DNA of 64,000 nucleotides, taken from assembly GCA_016287095.1 (NCBI GenBank), contig JAEEVK010000005.1, forward strand, positions 1-64,000, written 5' to 3'. The notes under the pieces are model-generated. The model was not told the origin of the DNA, did not search any database, and worked only from the letters and a program-made list of their open reading frames with translations. The position numbers and the translations under genes were made by a program. This document shows positions 10,369 to 20,837 of this stretch, piece after piece (position 1 is the first letter of the stretch; each line of letters starts with the position of its first letter). The DNA is from Lachnospiraceae bacterium (GTDB lineage Bacteria; Bacillota; Clostridia; Lachnospirales; Lachnospiraceae).

Positions 10369-10776
10369 TTATAGTTTTTTACTGATACTAAGGATATTCT
10401 GACCATCCTTATACTCATATTTCATCTCATCTGTACCCTTTTTTGCCATATATATACCGAGACCGCCTATCTGTCTCTCCTGGGCAGATAAAGTAACGTC
10501 GGGATCCGCCTTGGCTGTCGGATCAAAAGGAATGCCACTGTCCTTAAATGTAATAGTTACATTAAGAGGATCCTGTGTAATATCGATACTTACTGTAGCC
10601 TCACCTGTACCGGGAGCATAAGCATAATGTGCGATATTTACATACAACTCCTCCACTGCTACATCCAGCTGCATCTGTACCTTCATGGGACAATCCACCG
10701 ATTCCAGTTCAGCATCTATAAAAGCAAGCACTTCATCGAGGCTCTCAACTGTGGCTGTTAGTTTTAATTCCTTCAT
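10369..10776 (-). CDS. RsbW-like anti-sigma factor / HATPase_c domain protein
   Basis: N-box VAVEELYVNIAHYAY, DSGIPFDP, GGLGIYMAKKGTDEMKYEYKDGQN. Confidence 0.88.
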   Translation of the reverse strand: MKELKLTATVESLDEVLAFIDAELESVDCPMKVQMQLDVAVEELYVNIAHYAYAPGTGEATVSIDITQDPLNVTITFKDSGIPFDPTAKADPDVTLSAQERQIGGLGIYMAKKGTDEMKYEYKDGQNILSISKKL

Positions 10777-10851
10777 GAATTTTGTCTCCTTAAACTTCTG
10801 TTATAATAACTCTATAAGATTCTTCGTCGTTTAAATTCTCAGAATGAATAT

Positions 10852-13035
10852 TTAAACATTTCCAAAATACTCGAAACACAGCATCGTGATATCATCAAAT
10901 TGCGGTGCATCTTCTACAAAGTCCTCAATGCCTGCGGCCATGTTCTCAACCAGTTTCTTTGCATTAGCATCGGGTTCACGGTTAAGTACATTTATCATCC
11001 TTTCAGGGCCGAACAGTTCATTCTTTGCATCGGTAGCCTCAGCCACACCGTCGGTATATACAAAGAATACGTCTCCCGGTTTAAGTTCAAACTCATGCTG
11101 TCTGAAAGGTATACCGGGCATAACTGCAAGAGCCGGTGAATGTTTGTAAGTTATTAACTCAAACTGACCATCTTTATGCTTTAATGCCGGATGCTCGTGG
11201 CCTGCATTTGCAGCCCAGCCCTTACCGGTAGATATCTCGATGACAGCAAACCAGCAGGTTACAAAGAGCTCTGCTTCATTGCCTTCACATAACTGATCGT
11301 TTACATCTGCAAGTATCTGTGAAGGAGTTCCTCCCATCTGAGCCCTGTTCTTAATAAGAGTCTTTGCAATAACCATAAACAGTGCTGCAGGTACGCCCTT
11401 ACCTGATACATCGGCCATAACCAGTGCTATATGGTCATCATCAATAAGGAAGTAATCATAAAAGTCACCGCCGACCTCTTTAGCCGGATTCATAGATGCA
11501 AATAGGTCAAACTCTTTTCTGTCAGGGAAAGGTGGGAATATACGAGGCAGCATATCTGCCTGTATCTGTGTAGCAACATTGAGCTCTGCACCGATCCTCT
11601 CTTTTTCTGCAGTAACTTTCTTTACCTGATCTATATAATTCAGTGTCTTTAGAGATAATGCCTCGAAGTTCTCGGCCAATACCTCTATTTCATCTCCGGT
11701 ACGATAAGTATCTTCCATTTTGAATGCCAGATCATCACCGCCGAGTGAAGTAACCCTTTCTGCCATCGCATTTAAAGGCTTAACAATCTTTTTGGCAAGG
11801 AATAAAGAATTTGTAATACCGATCAAAAATAGTACGATCAATATGATGATCAATAATTTCTTAGTATGACCGATGTTATTTTCATACTCGACTCTGGATT
11901 CATTTAATATTTTATTATTACCTTCAACCAGCATATTAGCAGGCTGTTCGGTAATTTCTTTATCAAACATTGAAACAAGTGCCCAGCCCACTGTGCCCAT
12001 ATTGGAGCCGCACATATAATACTGTTTCCCCTCGACAGTGACATTTTTTACATCAGTATTACCGTTAAGTGCATCGGTAATAAAACCAGCGAGTTCTTTA
12101 TCCTCATCCTCTCTTAAGTCTTTTGCATCATCTGAAGCATATGCCTTAAATTTACCATATTTGTCAGGCGAAAATACTACATGACCTTTGTTATTTACTA
12201 TAAATGTCATGCCGCCATCCTTAGATACAGATTCAATACCTGTTTCAAAGGCATCCAGGAATATCTCACATCCTATGACAGCCTCAACTTTGCCGTTAAC
12301 ATATATAGGAATGGTACAAAGCATTTCTTTTTTCAGAGTAAACTTATCATATTCGATCTCTGAAAAGAATATCCCGCCGGCTTCAACAGCACCTTTATAC
12401 CAGGCTCTTTCAGTACCGTTAAATACTATGGGAGTACCATCATCATTGTATTTTGAGGCGGATCTGGTATCTGCTATAAAGCTGAATCCTTCAGGTACAG
12501 AAAGGAAACACCCGCTGACATCCGAGCTGGATACCAGTGAACACATCATATCAGAAATAGCAGCCAGTCGGTTATATTTTTCTGCAACAGCATTTGAAGT
12601 TAATTCTTTATTATCTGCCCAAAATAATTGAGTAATAAGTTTTCCGTCATTTGATTTATCGGGAGTTTTTATTTTTCTTAAGGCAAATGCAGTTTCATCG
12701 GCGATCTCTTTATCATTCAGGAGCTTGGTCGCATATTCTCCAAGCATCTCAACCTGAGTTTTAAGCTCTGAAAAAACATCGTCAGCTATATATGCCTCCA
12801 TAACTGTGGTCTGCTGCATTGTATTATTAACCACTGCATCCATAGTCTGATCGGTCATGCTGCGCATTGATTCTTCCTGTTTTTCGTTAGCTTCGGAAAC
12901 AAGCTTGGTCAGATCATTGGATGAATGGATCAAAACAACAGTATATGCTATAACGATGAAAACAATATTGACCAAAACCAGATTGAATATTTTGTTTTGA
13001 ATACCACCTATTATAAATTTCCCGAGTTTATGCAT
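10852..13035 (-). CDS. Membrane sensor PP2C (SpoIIE/RsbU-like) phosphatase with Cache-like sensor and HAMP
   Basis: N-terminal TM, extracytoplasmic domain, second TM + HAMP, then AKEVGGDFYDYFLIDDDHIALVMADVSGKGVPAALFM. Confidence 0.92.
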   Translation of the reverse strand: MHKLGKFIIGGIQNKIFNLVLVNIVFIVIAYTVVLIHSSNDLTKLVSEANEKQEESMRSMTDQTMDAVVNNTMQQTTVMEAYIADDVFSELKTQVEMLGEYATKLLNDKEIADETAFALRKIKTPDKSNDGKLITQLFWADNKELTSNAVAEKYNRLAAISDMMCSLVSSSDVSGCFLSVPEGFSFIADTRSASKYNDDGTPIVFNGTERAWYKGAVEAGGIFFSEIEYDKFTLKKEMLCTIPIYVNGKVEAVIGCEIFLDAFETGIESVSKDGGMTFIVNNKGHVVFSPDKYGKFKAYASDDAKDLREDEDKELAGFITDALNGNTDVKNVTVEGKQYYMCGSNMGTVGWALVSMFDKEITEQPANMLVEGNNKILNESRVEYENNIGHTKKLLIIILIVLFLIGITNSLFLAKKIVKPLNAMAERVTSLGGDDLAFKMEDTYRTGDEIEVLAENFEALSLKTLNYIDQVKKVTAEKERIGAELNVATQIQADMLPRIFPPFPDRKEFDLFASMNPAKEVGGDFYDYFLIDDDHIALVMADVSGKGVPAALFMVIAKTLIKNRAQMGGTPSQILADVNDQLCEGNEAELFVTCWFAVIEISTGKGWAANAGHEHPALKHKDGQFELITYKHSPALAVMPGIPFRQHEFELKPGDVFFVYTDGVAEATDAKNELFGPERMINVLNREPDANAKKLVENMAAGIEDFVEDAPQFDDITMLCFEYFGNV

Positions 13036-13050
13036 GTATTACCCCTTTAT

Positions 13051-13080
13051 TAATAAAAATCCGGCACAAGGCAATGTGCC
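13051..13080. other. Intergenic hairpin between PP2C gene and 13099-13740 gene
   Basis: tccggcacaaggcaatgtgccgga inverted repeat. Confidence 0.5.
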
Positions 13081-13098
13081 GGATAAACAAAATAATCC

Positions 13099-13740
13099 TT
13101 AAAACTTTTTCTTCTCTATTACAAGCTCAACTGTATTTCCGCTGACACCGACTTTTACATCATCGGCTATACTGGCAATGATCGATTTCTCCAATTCATC
13201 CCAGGCTTCCTTTGCTGCCTCATCCTTATCGATGGAGCTTTCTACAGAACCCTTATAGGTATCGAGTGACCACATATAGTTTGCTGTACCCATAGCTGAA
13301 ACAGGATCTGTCTCATACATACCCATGGAACCATACATCAGAGGCATACCGCCATACTCAGCACTAAGTGTACCAACTTCATCAACGCTGTACATAGCGT
13401 TTTCGATGACCTGACGGATCTTGCCCATGATACCACGGGCAGCAGCATTCTTTTTATCTGATGAAGCAGCTATAAGTTCCTTGCGCTTAGCAAAGTCCAT
13501 ATCAGTCTTTGCTTTAAGATAAAGGCGTACAGCACAGTCCTTATCACTCTCTATTCTGTATTCAGCATTAAAGTCACCTGCGATAGCCTCTATCAGTCCA
13601 AGAGCTTCTTCAGTCATAAGCCTTACTCTCATGGCTGCTTTTTTATCAAGTCCTACATAAGAAGCAAACTTTCCCGCCTCTTCTAAAGCCTGATCCCAGC
13701 CGGTACCGTTAGCAGAAACCAAGATTTTATCTGTCTGCAT
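13099..13740 (-). CDS. Hypothetical protein with degenerate RsbW-like domain; homologous to C-terminus of the HD-GYP protein
   Basis: Shares RLxxEE...AGDxNAEY...and DELEKSIxAxIADDVxVxVxGNxVExV with the 24442-27441 C-terminus. Confidence 0.8.
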   Translation of the reverse strand: MQTDKILVSANGTGWDQALEEAGKFASYVGLDKKAAMRVRLMTEEALGLIEAIAGDFNAEYRIESDKDCAVRLYLKAKTDMDFAKRKELIAASSDKKNAAARGIMGKIRQVIENAMYSVDEVGTLSAEYGGMPLMYGSMGMYETDPVSAMGTANYMWSLDTYKGSVESSIDKDEAAKEAWDELEKSIIASIADDVKVGVSGNTVELVIEKKKF

Positions 13741-13755
13741 ATAAACCTCCGAAGA

Positions 13756-14055
13756 TTACTGAATAGTAAGGATATCTGAGAAGCCAGTAACTTCAAAGAT
13801 CTCATTAACTTCCTCTGATACGTTCTTAACTACCATGCTGCCCTGCTTGCTCATGATCTTCTGGGTTGAAAGAAGAACTCTGAGTCCTGCTGAAGAGATG
13901 TACTCTAACTTAGCAGCGTCGATGGTAAGATCTGTAACACCGTCGATAGCTTCCTTAATCTCTTTCTCAAGCTGAGGAGCTGTAACTGTATCAAGTCTGC
14001 CCTCAAGAGCAACTGTAAGCTTTGAACCAACACCTAAACGATCAATCTTTAACAT
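13756..14055 (-). CDS. STAS-domain anti-sigma factor antagonist
   Basis: DLTIDAAKLEYISSAGLRVLLSTQKIMSKQGSMVV is the SpoIIAA/RsbV signature. GGAGG RBS before ATG at 14055. Confidence 0.93.
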   Translation of the reverse strand: MLKIDRLGVGSKLTVALEGRLDTVTAPQLEKEIKEAIDGVTDLTIDAAKLEYISSAGLRVLLSTQKIMSKQGSMVVKNVSEEVNEIFEVTGFSDILTIQ

Positions 14056-14226
14056 TTTTTTATCCTCCATGTGTAATTTTCTTAGTTTACAAGCCATATA
14101 ATGAATTTATATAGCCTCTGACAATAGTATATCATACATCATTTATAAATTTCAATAGATAAAATTATAAAATGTTTGTAAAATTTTGTATTTTATTGAT
14201 TTAATCTGAAATTTCTGACTGTTTTC

Positions 14227-15633
14227 TTACTTGTGAGATACGCCCTCACCGTAGATGGTCTTCCAGTCATTCTTCATGGATACGGGTATCCAGTCAAACT
14301 GCTCACATAATGCGAACATCTTGTTAGCCTTCTCGACATTACCGTTCTCACGCTCTGTATCGTCACAGCAAAGCATAAATGCGAGGCTCGGATATTCATT
14401 ATTGGTAGTAACATACTCTGCCATACTGGAGTCACCGGTACTGTTACCGAATGAAAGCACGGGCTGTACTCCGATTTCCTGAGCTATAACGGTTACCTTG
14501 TTCATCTTAAGGTTCTTTACGATAAACTCTCCACCGAAAACAACCGTATCATTGTCACCATATACATAGTTAAGACCGTCAACATCTTCCTGGTGGGTAG
14601 CAACAAGAGTTACATCAGATCCGATGATCTGTCTGTTAGGCAGCTTAAGCTTTGAATCCTTAACCAGGCCTCTAACAATAAATCTGTCTGTGCCGCTTAC
14701 TACATATACGGTAAAGTCATTAGCCTTTAAGAACTCAACGATCTGGATCATGGGCTCATAGAATGCCTCTCCGAGAGTCATGCCATCATAACTGTTCATA
14801 GGGGTCTTCTTAAACTCAGCTATATAATCATAAAACTCATCGGGAGTTAAGCCCTTAAATGAAGAAGCAACAGCTGTACCATGTCTTACTGACATATTTT
14901 CAGGCTCTTTACCTGTTTCATTCATATACAAAACATCATTTGCCACTTCTTTCTCAAAATCAGAAGCCTTATCCTTGTAGTTTTCATCTACAAGCACATG
15001 ATATGCCAAAAGAAGGTGGTCAAAATAGTTAGGATCTGTCTCACAGTAAAGGGTACCGTCAAGATCGAATACAGCAATACGTCTGTCTACGGGGATATAA
15101 TCCTTACCGCCTTCTGTTGTGATAGCCTGCATATATGCTACTATAGCCTGCTTTGCAGGAGCATCATCCTCCCAATCTGAAAGGAGCTCTGCATGTACAT
15201 CGTTTTTAGATGCAGCCTCGATTACAGCCTTCTTTGTCTTACTGTATGCAGAAACAACTACACCGTTATATGCCTTAACTCTGATATAATAGGTGCCGGC
15301 AGCCAAACCTTCAACTTTATATGTTCTCTTTTTACTACCGTCTTCATCAAGCTGTCCTATCAGCTGATATCTGTCATAGCCTTTTGTCTTAACATATACA
15401 AGATAGCCTTCGGCATCTGCATTCTTCTTGATTGTCAATGTTGCAGAATCACCATCTACCTTAACTGAAATCTTAGGTTTTGAAATTTGTGTTTTTGTAA
15501 CTTTTCCGGTTACTGAATATTCAGGCAAAACAACCTCTTCGTCAGCCTTGATATTTACATTCTCAAAGCCTGACATAGTGATGATCATCACTAAAACAAG
15601 TAATAAAGCATTAATCTTTTTCATATCATTCAT
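14227..15633 (-). CDS. Secreted HAD-superfamily hydrolase with N-terminal fibronectin-III-like segment
   Basis: Signal peptide; FN3-like segment (GYLVYVKTKGYDRYQLIG...TYYIRVKAYN); HAD motif IAVFDLDGTL, VVSGTD, FGNSTGDSSM. Confidence 0.85.
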   Translation of the reverse strand: MNDMKKINALLLVLVMIITMSGFENVNIKADEEVVLPEYSVTGKVTKTQISKPKISVKVDGDSATLTIKKNADAEGYLVYVKTKGYDRYQLIGQLDEDGSKKRTYKVEGLAAGTYYIRVKAYNGVVVSAYSKTKKAVIEAASKNDVHAELLSDWEDDAPAKQAIVAYMQAITTEGGKDYIPVDRRIAVFDLDGTLYCETDPNYFDHLLLAYHVLVDENYKDKASDFEKEVANDVLYMNETGKEPENMSVRHGTAVASSFKGLTPDEFYDYIAEFKKTPMNSYDGMTLGEAFYEPMIQIVEFLKANDFTVYVVSGTDRFIVRGLVKDSKLKLPNRQIIGSDVTLVATHQEDVDGLNYVYGDNDTVVFGGEFIVKNLKMNKVTVIAQEIGVQPVLSFGNSTGDSSMAEYVTTNNEYPSLAFMLCCDDTERENGNVEKANKMFALCEQFDWIPVSMKNDWKTIYGEGVSHK

Positions 15634-17008
15634 TCCCTTCCTTTATTTGTTCTTTTTTCTTTTCTTTTGCTGATTTATAGAAAGCAACTTCCTTCATAGC
15701 TCCGTTCTTAACTTCATAAAGACAGGTATCGGCACGTTTGAACAATGTCTCCAGATCAATACCGTTTTCTCCGAATGCTACTCCGCAACTGACCTTTACA
15801 GTAGGATCATCATCCTGTTTAATACTAAGCATTTTATTGATTTTCTTTATCTTTGTATCAAGCAGAGAAGCAAGTGATGAGTCACTGTGTACCATAATAA
15901 CTGCCATCTCATCGCCGCCTATACGGCAAACATAATCCTGTGACCTGAAGTTTTCATAAATGGCATTACCGACTCTGGTCAGTATCCTGTCTCCCACATC
16001 ATGACCGTAAGTATCATTGATTGCCTTGAACCTGTCTATATCAAAAAGTAATAAAGCAGATGTCTCTAAGTCGAGGTTTTCCATTAGGAAATCATATCCT
16101 CTTCTGTTATATAGACCTGTCAGCTTATCATGAGTAGCCTCATATGAGAGTTTTTCCTTACTCTGCATATTGGTATGATGTATAAGGTTATATGTTTTTG
16201 CAAGGAAACGTATTTCATATGCACCTTTAATAGGTAAGTCCTCTTCTTCGCGGATAAGATCAACGGAGTTTTTAAGCGGCAGGATAACCAGTCTGTATGT
16301 AAGAATTACAATACCCAGCAGCATTACTATTATCAATATAGTAAGAATATGCTCAAATACTACCTGCTTACGTAGTTTTTCAGCATATTTTGCCTGCTCT
16401 TCCTTCATTTCTTCATCAAGCAGATTAAGACAGTTCTCCATATGTGAAGAGATAACCTCTTTTCTCTTACGATACTCGTCACCATGCATCATAAGCATCG
16501 CCATCTCTTTCATCTGTTCACTGGACATATCGGTATCCGGAGACATAAGCTTTACATTCTGTATTTCTTCGGGATATTCGGACACATCATATCCATATGC
16601 CAAGACCGTCAGCCTTGCTGCGTAATACTCACGCTCCATAAGGCTTAAAGACTCATCCATAGCGGCACTCAGATCCCTGTAGGCAGCAGATCTTGCATGA
16701 TCCTGTCCCAATACTTTTAATGCATTTTCACGCCTCTTTGTTACTTTTGCCTCTGTAAAGTAATTATCCAGATACTCCCTATCACCTGTTACGGTGAAAT
16801 CCTGCATCATCTCTGTAAGATAATCTGATGCTCTCTGAAGATCATATGAACTGCTTCTCCACTCTATAAACTTTTGAGTGTACTCATGTGTCTCCTCATT
16901 AATGTTGGTTGTCATGTTCATTGCCACGATCAGTCCTATCGAAAGCAAGACAGAAACTGCCAACATTAAGATGTTAACTCTGCGTAAAGATATTCCACGC
17001 TTAAACAT
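15626..17008 (-). CDS. Membrane diguanylate cyclase (GGDEM variant)
   Basis: Two TM segments flanking an extracytoplasmic helical region; DKLTGLYNRRGYD; RSQDYVCRIGGDEMAVI with RxxD I-site. Confidence 0.9.
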   Translation of the reverse strand: MFKRGISLRRVNILMLAVSVLLSIGLIVAMNMTTNINEETHEYTQKFIEWRSSSYDLQRASDYLTEMMQDFTVTGDREYLDNYFTEAKVTKRRENALKVLGQDHARSAAYRDLSAAMDESLSLMEREYYAARLTVLAYGYDVSEYPEEIQNVKLMSPDTDMSSEQMKEMAMLMMHGDEYRKRKEVISSHMENCLNLLDEEMKEEQAKYAEKLRKQVVFEHILTILIIVMLLGIVILTYRLVILPLKNSVDLIREEEDLPIKGAYEIRFLAKTYNLIHHTNMQSKEKLSYEATHDKLTGLYNRRGYDFLMENLDLETSALLLFDIDRFKAINDTYGHDVGDRILTRVGNAIYENFRSQDYVCRIGGDEMAVIMVHSDSSLASLLDTKIKKINKMLSIKQDDDPTVKVSCGVAFGENGIDLETLFKRADTCLYEVKNGAMKEVAFYKSAKEKKKEQIKEGNE

Positions 17009-17057
17009 AAGAACCTTTACTTCCTTTCTTTTAATACAATTTCAAATATTATATATT

Positions 17058-17438
17058 TCACCATGTGAAATGAAACATAGTCCTCATTCTGCCACGAATC
17101 AGATCCACATCGAACGGTTTACAAATAAAATCCTTAATGTTATATGGAAGTGTTTTTAACAGATTCTGTTCTGTACTTTCTGCTGTAATGATTATAACAG
17201 GTATATCTGTTATTTTATTTTCCTTCATAAGCTCCAACACGTGGAAGCCATCAAGCACAGGCATATGCAGGTCAAGCAGTATACCGTCTATCCTACGCCT
17301 GTTTTCTAGTAGAGTCTCCATACCCTTAAAACCGTTTTCAGCTTCTAAAATGTGAAAGTCAATCTCGAGTATTTTCTTTAGTATGCTTCTGTCGACTTCA
17401 GAGTCATCGATTATCAAAAGACGTTTATAATCATTCAT
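17058..17438 (-). CDS. Single-domain response regulator (REC)
   Basis: LLIIDDSEVDRS, DGILLDLHMPVLDG, ITAEST, DFICKPF; no output domain. Confidence 0.93.
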   Translation of the reverse strand: MNDYKRLLIIDDSEVDRSILKKILEIDFHILEAENGFKGMETLLENRRRIDGILLDLHMPVLDGFHVLELMKENKITDIPVIIITAESTEQNLLKTLPYNIKDFICKPFDVDLIRGRMRTMFHFTW

Positions 17439-17456
17439 AAAAAACCTCACTAGATT

Positions 17457-19304
17457 TTAAAAAGTTACCGCATAAGTTATCTTGTCAAATAATGTTAATC
17501 CGCTCTTTCCGATACCGATGGATGTTAGTACACATGAATTAAAATATGTAACACCGTTGTCATCTCTTGCTGAATCTGTGGTATTATGGATTATATAAGG
17601 TATACCGTTATACTCACCGAGGTACATCATAACATGTCCGGGCATATACAGTATACTACCCATGGGCAGATCTGTAATGGTATCAAGCTTTTCCGTCAAG
17701 CTCATTTCTGAAAGATTTACTATATTCGCACTGAGTTTTATCTGCTGAGATGAATTTCTGGGGATGATAATACCGAAGCATTTAAACAATCCCTGAAGTG
17801 TTGAAGAACAGTCCATACCGTTTTCATCACTGTCTCCCCATGAATATGGAGTGCCAAGTGCTTCATTTGCCCTGTAAAGAAGATTATTCTTTGTGAATTT
17901 CTGTACAGGTAAAATATAATCAGCTATAAAACTGTCATTTACCATACTTGTATAGATTCTTTCGAGGCTCATAAACTCAGCTTCGCCTTTTTCATTTCTG
18001 AATACCCAGGTAAACTTTCCGTCTTTATAGGGTATCTGAGTGCCCATTCTGAAGGTTACAAGAAGGTTTTCGATATCAGCAATATTGTCAGCGTTAGCAT
18101 CTTCGGGCTCAACATATTCTTCAAGTGCAAACATAGTACCTGTTGTATTGATATCAAGGAAAAATCTACCGGTCTTATTAAATACCTGATAGTCACCGTT
18201 CTTTATATCTGTAACCAAACTGTCAAACTTTTCCTTACTGCACAGACCGAATGAGTCTTTTCTCATCCATCCGTTATAATCATATGTCTGTACAAAACTC
18301 CATTCACCGTCTTTAGAATCCCAAAGGACTATCAGCGGCTCATAGTAATTTACACCGGTTTCCTGCATATAATCATATTTTCCTACAGTGTTTGTCAGGA
18401 ATATATCTGTAGGGAATGCCCTGATGCTTGCATTTTGAGTTGTTATAGCGTATCTGATATTTAAATCAAGATCATCCTTAATATTTTCAGTAGATGCACT
18501 ATCATCCCTTACCTCAGGTAAATTACGATTTAAGAGTATTTCCGCTTTTTCTTCCTCTGTGATCTTTCTGCCATTAACATATTCCTTCGAAGGGAATGAA
18601 TAATCATTTATCATATCAATGATCTTTTCAGTTGTCAGATCATTTTCAAAAGCAGTTAAGTCCACAAGTCCGCATCCATTATTGAAATTTGCTTTATTAA
18701 ATGAAGCTATCTCCTCATCAGTAAGTATTACACTGTCATCTGCATAATTTTCAATCCACCAGCTTAAGTTATATATTTTCTCGTTTCCGGCAAGACTTTC
18801 ATTCATAGGTGATACAAAATCCACGGGATAATTTGAAACTACATTTACAGGTATCTCACTTATGATCCTGCAGTCTTTGCAAAGTACATTAACTGTAACC
18901 TTGGCATTTGAACTGCCCTTAACGGTAAGAGTAGTCTTCTTTTTAAGATTTACGGTGATATCAGTACCGGCTAATGCTTCAAGAATAACGGAAGAATTCT
19001 TTTTATTACAGTACAGGTTCTTAATCAGGACATTTGCTCCTGCATAAACCTCAGCATTTTTAACAAGAACACTCAGCTTATTAACAGTAATTCCATTCTT
19101 TAAATAAGCCTTTGAGATACTTCCCTTAAGATTAACCTTTTTTGCTGACTTTGTTTTAGTTATCGTATCATTTACCGCTATAACTTCAGCCGGTTCATCA
19201 GCTTTCACTGAAAAATCCGGTATCAAGCATAACAAGAAAGAAATATTTAACAGTATAGCCAAAAACCTTATTTCAAATTTTAATTTGGTTTTAGAAATCA
19301 TCAT
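17457..19304 (-). CDS. Secreted NlpC/P60-family cell-wall hydrolase with SH3-like region
   Basis: Signal peptide; C-terminal ALGTPYSWGDSDENGMDCSSTLQGLFKCFG ... MPGHVMMYLGEYNG. Confidence 0.87.
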   Translation of the reverse strand: MMISKTKLKFEIRFLAILLNISFLLCLIPDFSVKADEPAEVIAVNDTITKTKSAKKVNLKGSISKAYLKNGITVNKLSVLVKNAEVYAGANVLIKNLYCNKKNSSVILEALAGTDITVNLKKKTTLTVKGSSNAKVTVNVLCKDCRIISEIPVNVVSNYPVDFVSPMNESLAGNEKIYNLSWWIENYADDSVILTDEEIASFNKANFNNGCGLVDLTAFENDLTTEKIIDMINDYSFPSKEYVNGRKITEEEKAEILLNRNLPEVRDDSASTENIKDDLDLNIRYAITTQNASIRAFPTDIFLTNTVGKYDYMQETGVNYYEPLIVLWDSKDGEWSFVQTYDYNGWMRKDSFGLCSKEKFDSLVTDIKNGDYQVFNKTGRFFLDINTTGTMFALEEYVEPEDANADNIADIENLLVTFRMGTQIPYKDGKFTWVFRNEKGEAEFMSLERIYTSMVNDSFIADYILPVQKFTKNNLLYRANEALGTPYSWGDSDENGMDCSSTLQGLFKCFGIIIPRNSSQQIKLSANIVNLSEMSLTEKLDTITDLPMGSILYMPGHVMMYLGEYNGIPYIIHNTTDSARDDNGVTYFNSCVLTSIGIGKSGLTLFDKITYAVTF

Positions 19305-19327
19305 TAAAACCCTCCGTTAAAGATCAA

Positions 19328-20821
19328 TTACTTTTTAATTCTTTTCTTTCTCGGTGAAATCGCATTTTCCGGACAAACCAGAATGCACAGATGGCATCCG
19401 ACACATTTGCTGCCGTCAAGCTTAGGCTTACGGTTTATCATCTTGATAGCCTGATGTCCTCCGTCATTACAGGATATCTCACATCTGCCGCATCCGATAC
19501 ACTTAGACTTATTGAACTTAGGGAACAATACAGTGTTACGGTCTAAAACGTCTGTAGTATCACTGATATAATCAAGTCCTGCACCGATGATATCCTTAAC
19601 ACTGCTAATGCCCATCTGGTTCAGATAATAATTGAGTCCAGCCTTTAAGTCATCAATGATCCTGTAACCGTACTGCATAACAGCTGTTGTTATCTGTATG
19701 GACCCCGATCCCATAAGTATAAACTCCAGAGCATCTCTCCAGGTCTCAATACCGCCCATACCTGTGATATGCAATCCATTTAAGTTTTTATTCTGGCCAA
19801 GCTCTGCAATAAATCTGAGTGCTATGGGCTTAACGGCATTACCGCTGTATCCGCCTATCGCAGATTTTCCTCTTACAGCAGGCGCTGAAACGAATGTCAA
19901 AGGATCAACACCTATAACACTCTTTATCGTATTGATAGCAGCTATACCGTCCGCACCGCCACGCATTGCTGCTTCAGCGGCAGGACTCATGGTAGCGACA
20001 TTGGGAGTAAGCTTAGCTATAACAGGTATCTTTGTACCTCTCTTGGCAGCTCTTGTAAATCTTTCTACAAGCTCCGGTACCTGTCCTATATCACTGCCAA
20101 GTCCATCCTCCTGCATATTGGGGCAAGAGAAATTAAGCTCTATAGCATCAGCGCCGTTCTTTTCACACAATCGTGACAGCTCTTCCCATTCAGCCTCATC
20201 CTTGCCCATGATGGATGCAAGGATAAACTTTGTAGGATAGTTTTTCTTTAACTTTCTGAATATCGCCATATTCTCGGCTACGGTATGATCTGAAAGCTGT
20301 TCAATATTCTTAAAACCGGCAATACTTCCGTTATCTCCTATGATAGCTGAAAATCTGGGCGATGCCTCGTGTATGTCAAGTGAACAAACAGTCTTAAAGC
20401 ATATACCTGCCCAGCCGGCTTCAAATGCTCTTGCGCACATATCGTAAGTTGATGCAACTACTGAAGATGAAAGCAGGAACGGATTCTCAATAGGTATACC
20501 GCAGATATCGCATTTAAGTCTTTCTTCATCCTTAGGTATATCTATTTCGCAATCGGTACGAACATCCTCAATCAGAGTAGACATAAGCTCCTTTATCGGT
20601 ACCTGACCGTTTTTAACACAGCCCACTTCACACGGAGCATGACATTTAATACAAGGGTTTTCTTCCGGCAGCCTTAATGCAGCAATATCCTCGTTATCAA
20701 ACCAGATACTCCTTAAAGCATCTCCGGGTTTCAAATTGGGACATACTTTATTGCATGGTGCATCCCCACAAAGCACACATGCTATCATGTCCTGTCGTCT
20801 GATTTTTTTCGTAATCCTCAT
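19328..20821 (-). CDS. Dihydropyrimidine dehydrogenase (PreA)-like Fe-S flavoprotein
   Basis: Cys-rich N-terminus; ELNFSCPNMQEDGLGSDIGQ; ITGMGGIETWRDALEFILMGSGSIQITTAVM; two C-terminal 4Fe-4S motifs. Confidence 0.85.
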   Translation of the reverse strand: MRITKKIRRQDMIACVLCGDAPCNKVCPNLKPGDALRSIWFDNEDIAALRLPEENPCIKCHAPCEVGCVKNGQVPIKELMSTLIEDVRTDCEIDIPKDEERLKCDICGIPIENPFLLSSSVVASTYDMCARAFEAGWAGICFKTVCSLDIHEASPRFSAIIGDNGSIAGFKNIEQLSDHTVAENMAIFRKLKKNYPTKFILASIMGKDEAEWEELSRLCEKNGADAIELNFSCPNMQEDGLGSDIGQVPELVERFTRAAKRGTKIPVIAKLTPNVATMSPAAEAAMRGGADGIAAINTIKSVIGVDPLTFVSAPAVRGKSAIGGYSGNAVKPIALRFIAELGQNKNLNGLHITGMGGIETWRDALEFILMGSGSIQITTAVMQYGYRIIDDLKAGLNYYLNQMGISSVKDIIGAGLDYISDTTDVLDRNTVLFPKFNKSKCIGCGRCEISCNDGGHQAIKMINRKPKLDGSKCVGCHLCILVCPENAISPRKKRIKK

Positions 20822-20837
20822 ACATTAAACCTCCTAT

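Noticed and set aside
15626-17008. Inactive GGDEF because of GGDEM
   Set aside because: The catalytic GGDE residues and the I-site RxxD are intact; the final position tolerates variation, so activity cannot be excluded.
19698-20240. 180 aa plus-strand ORF opposite the PreA-like gene
   Set aside because: Antisense to a well-supported CDS; no recognizable domain or RBS.
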